Source of the DNA: Mycolicibacterium sp. GF69
GTDB taxonomy: Bacteria > Actinomycetota > Actinomycetes > Mycobacteriales > Mycobacteriaceae
NCBI RefSeq assembly: GCF_003284965.1
Contig: NZ_QMEW01000002.1
Location: 292,116 to 356,115 of the forward strand
Length of the DNA stretch: 64,000 nt
Reading direction: 5' to 3'
A model generated the notes under the pieces. That model saw nothing but the letters and a program-made list of their open reading frames with translations. It searched no databases and was not told the DNA's origin. Shown here one piece after another: positions 38,739-47,636 of this stretch. The position numbers and the translations under genes are program-made. Within the stretch, counting starts at the first letter, position 1. Each line of letters begins with the position of its first letter.

Positions 38739-39302
38739 ATGCACTCGGATGAAGCGGTCTGGATCGACGACGAATTCATCGGCCGCGACTTCCGCGACGA
38801 GGACCTCAGCCGGTTGCGCACCGAGCGGGTGGTGTTCGACGAGTGCGACTTCCGCGGTGTCGACCTGACCGAGTCCGAGCACTTCGGGTCGGCGTTCCGC
38901 AATTGCCGGTTCGAGCGGGCAACCTTGCACCACAGTGTGTTCCGTCAGTGCAGCATGCTCGGTTCGGTGTTCACCGGCAGCCGGTTGCGGCCGCTGACGC
39001 TGACCGAGGTAGACCTGACGCTGGCGGTGCTCGGCGGCTGCGACCTTCGGGGCGTCGATCTCACCGGGTGCCGATTGCGCGAGGCCAGCCTCGTCGACGC
39101 CGATCTGCGCAAGGCGATACTGCGCGGCGCGGACCTGAGCGGTGCGCGGACACAGAACCTCCGATTGGACGAGGCTGATTTACGCGGTGCCCGCATCGAC
39201 GCCACGCTGTGGACGACCGCGGCCCTTCGCGGGGTGAAGATCGACATCGAACAAGCGCTGGCCTTCGCCGCCGCGCACGGTCTGGACATCCACGGTCAGT
39301 GA
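38739..39302 (+). CDS. mfpA: Pentapeptide repeat protein MfpA (DNA gyrase inhibitor/protector)
   Basis: A 187-residue right-handed beta-helix protein of the MfpA family. MfpA dimers mimic DNA, bind gyrase and give low-level fluoroquinolone resistance. Pentapeptides of the A(D/N)LxX type run from about residue 15 to 165 (DFRGVDL, CRFERAT, CDLRGVDLTGCRLREASLVDADLRKAILRGADLSGAR), with a break near residue 85-95 that resembles the kink in known structures. The gene starts 3 bases after the GTPase stop and ends the conservon operon. Confidence 0.92.
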   Translation: MHSDEAVWIDDEFIGRDFRDEDLSRLRTERVVFDECDFRGVDLTESEHFGSAFRNCRFERATLHHSVFRQCSMLGSVFTGSRLRPLTLTEVDLTLAVLGGCDLRGVDLTGCRLREASLVDADLRKAILRGADLSGARTQNLRLDEADLRGARIDATLWTTAALRGVKIDIEQALAFAAAHGLDIHGQ

Positions 39303-39374
39303 ACCCGCGCGCCCGAAACCGCTGATCAAAAAACCGCACGTCACAGGGTGTTCAACGACACATCGGCAAAACTC

Positions 39375-39387
39375 GCATCCCCGATAC
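39375..39387. promoter_or_regulatory. Candidate NsrR operator before nsrR-hmp
   Basis: GCATC-CCC-GATAC is an imperfect inverted repeat just upstream of the -10 TACGTT (39396-39401), which in turn is 7 bases before the nsrR ATG. GATGC-type half-sites are known for NsrR in other bacteria. The position fits auto-repression. Confidence 0.35.
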
Positions 39388-39408
39388 CCAATTACTACGT
39401 TCTGTCGT

Positions 39409-39891
39409 ATGCAGCTCACCCGGTTCACCGACCTCGGTCTTCGGACCATGATGCTGCTCGCCGCCGGCGAAGCAGACGACCGGCGGGTCACCACCCGGTC
39501 CATCGCCGTCGGGGCCCACGCATCGGAGAACCACGTCGCCAAAGCCGTCTCCCGGCTGGCGGACCTCGGCATGGTGCACACCCAACGCGGCCGGGTCGGC
39601 GGGCTGACGCTCACCGACGCCGGGCGCGCGGCGTCGCTCGGCTGGCTCATCCGGCGCCTCGAAGGTGACCGGGAGGTCATCGACTGCGACGGCGCCGATC
39701 CGTGCCCGCTGGTCTCGGCATGCCGGTTGCGGCGTGCGCTCGCCGATGCCAAAGAGGCGTTCTACCGCGAGCTCGACCGGCACACCATCGCGGACTTGAC
39801 AAGGGACGCAGGACTTCTGCTGATCCACGGGCCGCCGTCTGCTGCCGACCCCCAGCCCCTTCTTCAACCCGCCGAAAGGACCCCCCGATGA
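39409..39891 (+). CDS. nsrR: Nitric oxide-sensing Rrf2-family repressor NsrR
   Basis: A 160-residue Rrf2 regulator with the winged helix at residues 1-75. The [4Fe-4S] ligands of Streptomyces NsrR are all present at the same numbers: Asp8, Cys93, Cys99 and Cys105. NO destroys the cluster and relieves repression. Its stop overlaps the hmp start in ATGA, so it controls its own operon. The ATG at 39409 follows a -10 by 7 bases. Confidence 0.9.
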   Translation: MQLTRFTDLGLRTMMLLAAGEADDRRVTTRSIAVGAHASENHVAKAVSRLADLGMVHTQRGRVGGLTLTDAGRAASLGWLIRRLEGDREVIDCDGADPCPLVSACRLRRALADAKEAFYRELDRHTIADLTRDAGLLLIHGPPSAADPQPLLQPAERTPR

Positions 39892-41090
39892 CCGCCATTG
39901 CCGCCGCGCCCGTCGAACTCGAGCCTCAGCACGCCGAAATCGTCTCGGCGACACTGCCACTGGTAGGTGCACACATCGACGAGATCACCACCGAGTTCTA
40001 CCGTCGACTGTTCGCCAACCACCCCGAACTGCTGCGCAATCTGTTCAATCGCGGTAACCAGGCTCAAGGCGCCCAGCAGCGGGCCCTGGCGGCATCCATC
40101 GCGACCTTCGCCGCCCACCTCGTCGATCCCGACCTTCCGCATCCGGCCGAACTGCTCTCGCGCATCGGACACAAGCACGCGTCGCTGGGCATCACCGCCG
40201 ACCAGTACTCGATCGTGCACGAGAACCTGTTCGCCGCCATCGTCACGGTGCTGGGCGCCGACACCGTGACCGACGAGGTGGCCGCCGCGTGGGACCGGGT
40301 GTACTGGATCATGGCCCAGACCCTGATCGACATCGAGCACGATCTCTATGCCGCGGCCGGGGTCGCCGACGGCGACGTGTACCGCCGCGCGCGCGTCGCG
40401 TCCCGGGTCGACGACCCGTCGGGCGCTGTGCTGCTGACCGTCCGCTCCACGGGTGGCAAGTTCCCGGAATTCCTTCCGGGGCAGTATGTCTCGGTCGGCG
40501 TAACGATGCCCGACGGCGCCCGTCAGCTGCGTCAGTACAGCTTGGTCAACGCCCCGGACACCGAGCAGCTGACGTTCGCGGTCAAGCCCGTCGGCGAAGT
40601 GTCCAGCTGGATCGCGGCCAACGTCTGCGTCGGCGACATCCTCGACGTCACCGTGCCGTTCGGCGATCTGCCCGCACCCTCCGGCGGCCGGCCGTTGGTC
40701 CTCGTCTCGGCCGGCATCGGCATCACCCCGATGATCGGCATCCTGGAGTTCCTCGCCGCCAACGCGTCCGACACCTCGGTGCAGGTGCTGCACGCCGACC
40801 GCAGCGACCGCAGCCATCCGCTGCGCGAGCGCCAGTGCGAACTCATGGCGCAGCTGACCAACGGCTCACTGGACATCTGGTACGAAGACGGCCTGACCGG
40901 CGGCCACGACAGTGTGCACGCCGGCCTGCTCTCGCTCGACGGCATCGAGTTGCCGGCGACGGCAGAGATCTATGTATGCGGGAACAACGGATTCGTCCAA
41001 GCGGTCCGCGCCCAGCTGCTGGCGCGCGGCGTGCCGGCCACCCGGGTGCACAGTGAGCTGTTCTCGCCCAACGACTGGCTGCTGTCGTGA
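39888..41090 (+). CDS. hmp: Flavohaemoglobin, nitric oxide dioxygenase
   Basis: Hmp (400 residues) converts NO to nitrate with O2 and NAD(P)H. The globin domain covers residues 1-145 with distal Tyr38 (FYRRLF), Gln near residue 60 and the proximal His97 (GHKHASLG); the FAD domain has QLRQYSLVNAP near residue 208, and the NAD domain has LVSAGIGITPMIGIL and the C-terminal VCGNNGFVQAVR. All heme and flavin signatures of class I flavohaemoglobins are intact. It is translationally coupled to nsrR. Confidence 0.93.
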   Translation: MTAIAAAPVELEPQHAEIVSATLPLVGAHIDEITTEFYRRLFANHPELLRNLFNRGNQAQGAQQRALAASIATFAAHLVDPDLPHPAELLSRIGHKHASLGITADQYSIVHENLFAAIVTVLGADTVTDEVAAAWDRVYWIMAQTLIDIEHDLYAAAGVADGDVYRRARVASRVDDPSGAVLLTVRSTGGKFPEFLPGQYVSVGVTMPDGARQLRQYSLVNAPDTEQLTFAVKPVGEVSSWIAANVCVGDILDVTVPFGDLPAPSGGRPLVLVSAGIGITPMIGILEFLAANASDTSVQVLHADRSDRSHPLRERQCELMAQLTNGSLDIWYEDGLTGGHDSVHAGLLSLDGIELPATAEIYVCGNNGFVQAVRAQLLARGVPATRVHSELFSPNDWLLS

Positions 41091-41121
41091 CAGTACGGGG
41101 CGGGTCGTCCGATGGCGGCGA

Positions 41122-43740
41122 TCAGGCGCTGCTCAGCCGGATCCGCCAGCGCACGAAAGCCGTGTAGCCGATACAGATCAGCCCGAGCATCGCCATGTCG
41201 AACAACCATGTTCCGCCCGTGTGTTCCCAGTGCCGGTCATTCGGCGTCAACGGGCCCGGCACCAACCGGATGAGATCGATCGTCGAGGCCGAAGCGGCGA
41301 AACCCCAACGGGCGGGCGTGAACCACGACATCTGATCCAGCACGATGCGGTCGGTCACGGGGATCATTCCGCCGGAGAACACCAGCTGCGACATGATCGC
41401 GACCACCAGTAGCGGCATGATCTGCTCGTTGGACTTCGCCAGTGCCGAGAGCGCCAACCCGACCATCGCCGCGGCCACCGTCGTCACCGCGATGTCCACG
41501 AACAGTTCCATGCTGCGGCTACCGAGAAGGGCACCGCTGTCGACGGCGCCCGGACCCCAGCCCTTACCGATGATCGCGATCGCCGTGACGATCGCCGACT
41601 GGACGATCGCGAACAGCGTGAACACGAAGATCTTCGCGAGAAGGTATGCGGTGGTGGACAATCCGACGGCCTGCTCGCGCCGGAATATCGCCCGTTCGCC
41701 GATCAGCGCGCGGATCGTCAGCGCGGTGCCCATGAAGATGGCGCCCACGTTGAGCATGACCAGGATCTGACCCGGCTCGTTGGGCGCCGGTCCACCCTGC
41801 ATCGCGGTCACCGGCACACCGAACCCGACATCGCCGGGCACCGAAAGCGACAGCACTCCCATGATGAACGGCAGGAGCATCAGGAATGTGAAGTAGCCGC
41901 GGTCCGAGATCACCAGCCGCACCTGGCGGCGTGCGATCGTCGAGAACTGGCGCCGCACACTGGTACTCGTCGGGCTGCCCAACTCGGAGGGCTGTTGGGT
42001 CGGCGGCGGCGGCGCCGGTGGGCCGTGCTGGGCCAGGAACCGTTTGTTGGCTCCGTCGGGGTCGCCGGCCACCGAACTGAAGATGTCGGCCCAGTTGGTG
42101 GTGCCCATCGACGTGCCGATCTGGTCGGGCGCACCGTAGAACGCGGTCTTGCCGCCGGGCGCCAGCAACAGCACCTGATCGCACACGTCGAGGTAGGTCA
42201 GCGAGTGCGTGACCACCAGCACGACGCGGCCCGCGTCGGCCAGTTGGCGCAGCATCGTCATCACCTGGCGGTCCAGCGCGGGATCGAGGCCGGAGGTGGG
42301 CTCGTCGAGGATCAGCAACGAGGGGCCGGTCAACAGTTCGAGCGCCACCGAGGCGCGCTTGCGCTGGCCGCCGGAAAGCTTGTCGACGCGCGTCTCGAGG
42401 TGTTTGGTCATCTCGAGTTCCTCGAGCACCTGCATGACGACCTGTTCGCGATCGGCCCTGGTGGTGTCGGGCGGCAGTCGCAGTTCCGCGGCATACATCA
42501 ACGCCTGACGCACCGTCAGCTGGCCGTGCACCACGTCGTCCTGCGGCACCATCCCGATCCGGGACCGCAGCGAGGCGTACTCGGCGTGGACGTTGTGACC
42601 TTCGAAGGTGACGGTGCCGGTCGTCGGGTGGGTGTACCCGGCGACCAGCCGCGCGAACGTCGACTTACCGGCGCCCGAGGGCCCGATGACCGCGGTCAGC
42701 GTGCCGGGCCGCGCGGCGATCGAGATGTTTTCCAGCAGTGTCTTGTTGTTCTCGATGGTCCACGTGATGCCGTGCACCTCGAGGCCGCCGGTACGGGTCG
42801 CGGCCTCGGTCTCGGTGCGGCGGGTCAGTGTGCCGCCCGAGAAGACGAGGTCGATGTTGCCGATCGTGACCGTGTCGCCCTCGCGCAGCAGGGCGGACTC
42901 CACACGCGCGCCGTTGACGAACGTGCCGTTGATGCTGCGGTTGTCCTGGATCTCGGTTCCGGCGGCGGTCGGTACCAGGGTTGCGTGATGACGCGAGGCC
43001 AGCACGTCGGGCACCACGATGTCGTTGTCGGTCGCGCGGCCGATCTTTATCGCGCCCGCGACATTGTCTACGGGCCGGTTCGGCCGCAAGATCTTGAGCA
43101 TGCTCGTAGCGAGGTTCTCGCTGGAGCGGGGTGCGGCCGTCGGCCCCATCATCGTCGCCGACTCGAGCGCCGGCGCCGATATCGGTTGCGATATCGGCGG
43201 TCGCGCCGGTGGTGCGGTACTCGGCTGGTAGGCCGCCGGTTGCGGCGCACTCGGATGCCGCGACGGCGGCGGAGCGGCCGGGTACGCCGGTTGCGGACGC
43301 GATTGGCCCTGCGGCGCGTACGGCCGCGCGGCCTGGGGTCCGGACACCTGCGGCGGCGGGGTCGGATAGTTACCGGCCGGCCGCTGGGGGATCGGCACCG
43401 CCATGGTCGGCGTCCGGCCGACCGAACCCTGGTGGCGGCCGACCTCGAAGGTCAGGCGCGGTCCGTCAGGGTTACCGATATTGACCGTCTGACCATCCTG
43501 GATGTCGACCGCGGGCACCCGGCGGTTGTTGACGTACATCCCGTTGAGGCTGCCGTTGTCGATCGCGACCCAGCGACCCTGATCAAAGCGCAACACGAGG
43601 TGCGCCCGGGAGATCAGCGGATGGGCGATACGAACGTCGGCGCGGAGGTCACGGCCGATGACTACATCGTTTCCCGCCGCGAAGGTTCGGGTCGATCCGT
43701 CGTACCGAACGGTCAGCGCGGGTGGTGCGGGTCGGCTCAT
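41122..43740 (-). CDS. FHA-domain ABC exporter, ATPase and permease fused (Rv1747-like)
   Basis: An 872-residue half-transporter. Two FHA domains (residues about 28-95, with GRDLRADVRIAHPLISRAH, and 225-295, with GRATDNDIVVPDVLASRHH) bind phosphothreonine peptides and flank a Pro-rich linker. The nucleotide-binding domain has Walker A GPSGAGKST near residue 345, LSGGQRKR signature and LLILDEPTSGLD Walker B, and six membrane helices follow. Rv1747 exports phosphatidylinositol mannosides or related envelope material and is regulated by PknF; no kinase gene is adjacent here. The ATG at 43740 lies 8 bases after TAGAGT. Confidence 0.93.
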   Translation of the reverse strand: MSRPAPPALTVRYDGSTRTFAAGNDVVIGRDLRADVRIAHPLISRAHLVLRFDQGRWVAIDNGSLNGMYVNNRRVPAVDIQDGQTVNIGNPDGPRLTFEVGRHQGSVGRTPTMAVPIPQRPAGNYPTPPPQVSGPQAARPYAPQGQSRPQPAYPAAPPPSRHPSAPQPAAYQPSTAPPARPPISQPISAPALESATMMGPTAAPRSSENLATSMLKILRPNRPVDNVAGAIKIGRATDNDIVVPDVLASRHHATLVPTAAGTEIQDNRSINGTFVNGARVESALLREGDTVTIGNIDLVFSGGTLTRRTETEAATRTGGLEVHGITWTIENNKTLLENISIAARPGTLTAVIGPSGAGKSTFARLVAGYTHPTTGTVTFEGHNVHAEYASLRSRIGMVPQDDVVHGQLTVRQALMYAAELRLPPDTTRADREQVVMQVLEELEMTKHLETRVDKLSGGQRKRASVALELLTGPSLLILDEPTSGLDPALDRQVMTMLRQLADAGRVVLVVTHSLTYLDVCDQVLLLAPGGKTAFYGAPDQIGTSMGTTNWADIFSSVAGDPDGANKRFLAQHGPPAPPPPTQQPSELGSPTSTSVRRQFSTIARRQVRLVISDRGYFTFLMLLPFIMGVLSLSVPGDVGFGVPVTAMQGGPAPNEPGQILVMLNVGAIFMGTALTIRALIGERAIFRREQAVGLSTTAYLLAKIFVFTLFAIVQSAIVTAIAIIGKGWGPGAVDSGALLGSRSMELFVDIAVTTVAAAMVGLALSALAKSNEQIMPLLVVAIMSQLVFSGGMIPVTDRIVLDQMSWFTPARWGFAASASTIDLIRLVPGPLTPNDRHWEHTGGTWLFDMAMLGLICIGYTAFVRWRIRLSSA

Positions 43741-43968
43741 CGACGCCAACTCTAACGGTAGGGAGGCCGCGCGGTGGGGCGACTGCTGCGGTCCGCGCAG
43801 GGGAATGCGCCAGCACGCCGTGTCGACCGTGGTTCGACCGTCGGGTGCCGGCCCCCAGTAGCGGGCCGAGGACTGCGCTGCGGCCCCGGTCCCCGCCGAC
43901 TGACGAAAGTTTGCCCGTTGTCCGGCGAGTCGCGTGCCAATGGCGCCGGTTCATGGTCACCATTGGGC

Positions 43969-44391
43969 ATGGTGTCTCGGGCGCCCTTCGTGTTCGTCGG
44001 GATCGCCGGGCTCTGCATCGCGGCGGCGTTTCTGGCGCCGACGGTCGATGCGCAGGGCGCCATCGCCATCGACGGCCGTGGGTTCGTCGACTCGCAAGCC
44101 CGCTGCGAAGCCCCCGCCGTCGCGGTGGCCTTCGGCCGCACCGCGACTGCGCTGGTTGCGATCTGCGAGAAGAACGGCGGTTACGAGTACCGCGGGGTCC
44201 GCATGCGCGACGATGCGCTGCTGACGGCGCCGGCGGTCGAGGACGACGACGGCGAAGTTTTCACCGTCGAGAACGACGGCGCCACGTACACGTTCTCGGC
44301 AAAAGAACTCTCGGTGTCATCGGGGGAGCGGGTGATCCACGTCGAGCCGATGGTGGCTTACGTCGAACCCCGGGTGGCCACGAACGACTGA
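43969..44391 (+). CDS. Probable secreted hypothetical protein
   Basis: A 140-residue protein with a hydrophobic N-terminus (FVFVGIAGLCIAAAFLAPTVDA) that looks like a signal peptide with cleavage near residue 29. Two Cys residues (QARCEAP and AICEKNG) are spaced to form a disulphide. The mature part is a small beta-rich domain with no recognised family. It overlaps the convergent oxidoreductase gene by 34 bases. Confidence 0.65.
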   Translation: MVSRAPFVFVGIAGLCIAAAFLAPTVDAQGAIAIDGRGFVDSQARCEAPAVAVAFGRTATALVAICEKNGGYEYRGVRMRDDALLTAPAVEDDDGEVFTVENDGATYTFSAKELSVSSGERVIHVEPMVAYVEPRVATND

Positions 44392-45581
44392 TAGTTGTCC
44401 GGCGCGCCGGTCAGCACGCAGTGGGTGTGGCTGTAGATCGTCGGCATGCACTTGTTGCAGTGATCGCAGATCGATCGCACCGAACTGTCGGCCTGGATGC
44501 GGTTGATCAGGTCGGGCTCGGCGAGTAGCGCGCGGCCCATCGCGACGAAGTCGAAACCCTCGGCCATCGCCAGGTCCATGGTCTCCCGGTTGGTGATACC
44601 GCCCAACAGGATCAGCGGCAGCTTCAGTTCGGCGCGGAACAGCTTTGCGTAGCGCAGCAGGAACGCCTCGCGGTAGGGGTACTCGCGCAGGAACTTCTTG
44701 CCGGTCATCCGGATGCCCCACCGGATCGGCGGCTTGAAAGCACCGGCGAACTCCTTGACCGGAGCGTCGCCGTGGAACAGGTACATGGGGTTGACCAGCG
44801 AGCTGCCGGCGGTGAGCTCGATGGCGTCCAGCCCGCCGTCCTCCTCCAGCCATTTCGCGGTCTGCAACGACTCCTCGACACTGATGCCGCCCCGCACCCC
44901 GTCGGACATGGTCAGCTTGGCCGTCACCGCGATCGGGTTGCCCTCCTTCTCGACGGCGCGACGCACGGCGGTCACGACTCCGCGGGCCACCTTCGCGCGG
45001 TTCTGAAGCGAGCCGCCGAACTCGTCGGTGCGGCGGTTGAGCAGCGGGCTCAGGAACGAACTGGCGAGATAGTTGTGTCCGAGGTGAATCTCGACCGCGT
45101 CGAATCCGGACTCGATCGCCAGCCGGGCGGCGTTGGCGTGCGCCTCGGTGACCTCGCGGATGTCCTCCCGGGTGGCCTTCTTGGCGAACCGCATCGACAG
45201 CGGGTTGAAGAATCGGATCGGCGCGAGCGCCCTCGCCTTGTTCGTCCGTGAGTTCGCGACCGGCCCGGCGTGGCCGATCTGCGCGCTGATCGCCGCGCCT
45301 TCGGCGTGGATGGCCTCGGTGAGTTTCTTCAGCCCGGGCACGGCCTCGGGTCGCATCCAGATCTGCCAGCCGTCGGTGCGTCCTCCGGGGGCGACCGCGC
45401 AGTACGCCACCGTCGTCATCCCGACGCCGCCGGCGGCGGGCAGCCGGTGGAAGTTGATCAGATCATCGGTGACGAGCGCATTCGGAGTGGACGCTTCGAA
45501 CGTGGCCGCCTTGATGATGCGATTGCGCAGTGTCACCGGGCCGAGCTTGGCTGGGGCGAACACATTGGGCTGGGTGTTCAT
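44358..45581 (-). CDS. NADH:flavin oxidoreductase, Old Yellow Enzyme family (Rv3359-like)
   Basis: A 407-residue FMN TIM-barrel enzyme. The start VFAPAKLGPVTLRNRIIKAATFEAST, the active-site HLGHNYLASSFLSPLLNRRTDEFGGSLQNRAK block and the phosphate-binding GGITNRETMDLAMAEGFDFVAMGRALLAEPDL are typical. A Cys pair near the C-terminus (ICDHCNKCM) resembles the [4Fe-4S] motif of 2,4-dienoyl-CoA reductase-type members, though only three Cys are close together plus one further on (HCVLTG). It is divergent from folD by 28 bases. Confidence 0.86.
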   Translation of the reverse strand: MNTQPNVFAPAKLGPVTLRNRIIKAATFEASTPNALVTDDLINFHRLPAAGGVGMTTVAYCAVAPGGRTDGWQIWMRPEAVPGLKKLTEAIHAEGAAISAQIGHAGPVANSRTNKARALAPIRFFNPLSMRFAKKATREDIREVTEAHANAARLAIESGFDAVEIHLGHNYLASSFLSPLLNRRTDEFGGSLQNRAKVARGVVTAVRRAVEKEGNPIAVTAKLTMSDGVRGGISVEESLQTAKWLEEDGGLDAIELTAGSSLVNPMYLFHGDAPVKEFAGAFKPPIRWGIRMTGKKFLREYPYREAFLLRYAKLFRAELKLPLILLGGITNRETMDLAMAEGFDFVAMGRALLAEPDLINRIQADSSVRSICDHCNKCMPTIYSHTHCVLTGAPDNYQSFVATRGST

Positions 45582-45609
45582 ATGAAAGGAGCATGCCAGA
45601 CTGTGACCC

Positions 45610-46458
45610 GTGGGTGCGATCACATTGGACGGCAAGGCCACGCGCGACGAGATTTTCGTCGACCTCACCGAACGCGTCGCGGCGCTCACCGCGGCGGGGC
45701 GCACGCCCGGGCTGGGCACGGTGCTGGTCGGCGACGACCCGGGTTCGCACGCGTATGTACGCGGCAAGCACTCCGACTGCGCGAAGGTCGGCATCAATTC
45801 CATCCGGCGCGATCTGCCGGCCGACATCAGCCAGGCCAAGCTCGACGAGACCATCGACGAACTCAACGCCAACCCGGAGTGCACCGGCTACATCGTGCAG
45901 TTGCCGCTGCCCAAGCACCTCAATGAGAACGCCGCCCTGGAGCGGGTGGACCCGGATAAGGATGCCGACGGTCTGCATCCGACCAACCTCGGCCGGCTGG
46001 TGCTGGGCGAACCGGCACCGCTGCCGTGCACGCCGCGCGGCATCGTGCACCTGCTGCGCCGCTATGAGGTGGAGATCGCCGGCGCCCATGTGGTCGTGAT
46101 CGGCCGCGGTGTGACGGTGGGCCGTCCGCTCGGACTGCTGCTGACCCGTCGCTCGGAGAACGCGACGGTGACGCTGTGTCACACCGCGACCCGCCATCTT
46201 CCGGAGCTGGCCCGCGAGGCCGACATCGTCATCGCCGCGGCCGGTATGCCGCACATGGTGACAGCCGAGATGGTGCGCCCCGGTGCGGCCGTCATCGATG
46301 TCGGGGTCAGTCGAGACGAGAACGGCAAGCTCGTTGGCGACGCGCATCCGGGCGTCTGGGAGGTCGCCGGCCACGTCTCGCCGAACCCCGGTGGTGTCGG
46401 ACCGCTGACCCGCGCGTTCCTGCTCACCAACGTGGTCGAACGCGCAGAGCAGCGATGA
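45610..46458 (+). CDS. folD: Methylenetetrahydrofolate dehydrogenase/cyclohydrolase
   Basis: A 282-residue bifunctional enzyme interconverting 5,10-methylene-, methenyl- and 10-formyl-tetrahydrofolate with NADP. Diagnostic sequences are [14 protein letters not shown] with the catalytic Lys near residue 54, [12 protein letters not shown] near 96, and [11 protein letters not shown] / [16 protein letters not shown] binding the cofactor. It starts with GTG, with a CAGACT hexamer 7 bases upstream, so a leaderless mRNA is possible. Confidence 0.94.
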   Translation: MGAITLDGKATRDEIFVDLTERVAALTAAGRTPGLGTVLVGDDPGSHAYVRGKHSDCAKVGINSIRRDLPADISQAKLDETIDELNANPECTGYIVQLPLPKHLNENAALERVDPDKDADGLHPTNLGRLVLGEPAPLPCTPRGIVHLLRRYEVEIAGAHVVVIGRGVTVGRPLGLLLTRRSENATVTLCHTATRHLPELAREADIVIAAAGMPHMVTAEMVRPGAAVIDVGVSRDENGKLVGDAHPGVWEVAGHVSPNPGGVGPLTRAFLLTNVVERAEQR

Positions 46459-46518
46459 GGGCGCCCGCCCGAACGGCTGGGGACGCTCGCGCGAAGCGCC
46501 GGTGACATTGGCCGCTAC

Positions 46519-46812
46519 GTGACACCAAAGGAGTTCGCGCGCAAGGTTTTCGCCGGCCAGTGGCCGTTCTGGTCGGTCGGCGTGACCTTCCTCGCTGCTT
46601 TCGTATTGGTGGTCGGGGGCTACTGGCGGCGCGGCGCGCTGGTGATGGCGATCGGGGTCGGTGTCGCCGCGGCGCTGCGCCTGGCGCTCAGCGACGACCG
46701 CGCGGGTCTGCTCGCGGTGCGTAGCAAGGGCGTCGATTTCGTCACCACCGCGGTGGTCAGCGCGACGATGCTCTACATCGCCTGGACCATCGACCCGCTG
46801 GGCACTAGCTGA
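46519..46812 (+). CDS. DUF3017 membrane protein (Rv3355c-like)
   Basis: A 97-residue protein with three hydrophobic helices (near residues 15-35, 38-56 and 73-92). It is conserved next to folD in mycobacteria. Function is unknown. GTG start, 60 bases after folD on the same strand. Confidence 0.78.
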   Translation: MTPKEFARKVFAGQWPFWSVGVTFLAAFVLVVGGYWRRGALVMAIGVGVAAALRLALSDDRAGLLAVRSKGVDFVTTAVVSATMLYIAWTIDPLGTS

Positions 46813-46814
46813 GG

Positions 46815-46830
46815 CTCGGCACGCGCCGAG
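46815..46830. terminator. Candidate bidirectional hairpin terminator
   Basis: CTCGGC-ACGC-GCCGAG is a perfect 6-bp stem with a 4-base loop just after the DUF3017 stop and before the end of the convergent methyltransferase gene. No T-run follows, as is common for mycobacterial terminators. Confidence 0.4.
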
Positions 46831-46886
46831 TCCGGCGTTCAGGCGGGGTTTACTCGAGCTTTTCCGCCGAAACGTCGGTTTCGACG

Positions 46887-47618
46887 TCAGGCCAGCGAGG
46901 CGCGGATGCACACCGTGACGTAGGGCAGCGCCAGCCCGGTCGAGTTGGCCAGCGCCGGATGGGTGGTCAACAGGTCGCGGACGCGGTCCAGTGTCCTGGT
47001 ACGCACCTTCTCCGGCGAGGTGATGCAGTAGCTGCGCGAGGCGACCAGGTCGATGAGGGCCTGCGGGGTCAGGTAGTTGGTCCACTCGACCTGATGACGC
47101 TCGATGTCGGTGAACGGCTCGGGCAGCGACACGGTGCTGTTGAACGGATCGTCCTCGTGACCGATGATGCGACCCAGATCCTTCACCCAACCCAGTCGCT
47201 CGTCGCGGGTATTCCACACCAGTCCCAGCCGGCCGCCGGGCCGCAACACCCGCGCCACCTCTTTGACGGCCCGCTCGGGATCGAACCAGTGCCACGCCTG
47301 GGCCACCAGCACGGCGTCGACGTTGTCGTCGGGCAGCGGGATCTCTTCGGCGGTGCCGAGCAACGCGGGCGTGTCGGGTAGCGAACTGCTCAGCAGCTCA
47401 AGCATTTCCGGGATCGGATCGACGGCGACCACGTCGAGGCCACGCTCGACCAGCCGGGTCGTCAGCTTGCCGGTGCCGGCGCCGAGGTCGAGCACCTTGG
47501 CGGCGCCCTGCGGCAATAGCCAGTCGATCGCTTCGGGCGGATACGACGGTCTGCCTCGCTCGTACGCCGCGGCTTCCGCGCCGAAGGACAGCGAGCGGAC
47601 CTGCTCGGAGCGGGTCAC
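46887..47618 (-). CDS. SAM-dependent methyltransferase (Rv3342-like)
   Basis: A 243-residue methyltransferase with VLDLGAGTGKLTTRL near residue 41, VAVDPIPEMLE after it, and VLVAQAWHWFDPERAVKEVARVLRPGGRLGLVW near residue 102. Its substrate is unknown; the family includes trans-aconitate and small-molecule methyltransferases. It is the last gene of the metY-metX operon (18 bases from metX) and so lies under the SAM-IV riboswitch, fitting a SAM-consuming enzyme. GTG start. Confidence 0.84.
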   Translation of the reverse strand: MTRSEQVRSLSFGAEAAAYERGRPSYPPEAIDWLLPQGAAKVLDLGAGTGKLTTRLVERGLDVVAVDPIPEMLELLSSSLPDTPALLGTAEEIPLPDDNVDAVLVAQAWHWFDPERAVKEVARVLRPGGRLGLVWNTRDERLGWVKDLGRIIGHEDDPFNSTVSLPEPFTDIERHQVEWTNYLTPQALIDLVASRSYCITSPEKVRTRTLDRVRDLLTTHPALANSTGLALPYVTVCIRASLA

Positions 47619-47636
47619 CGCACCGTCATTTCGCCG

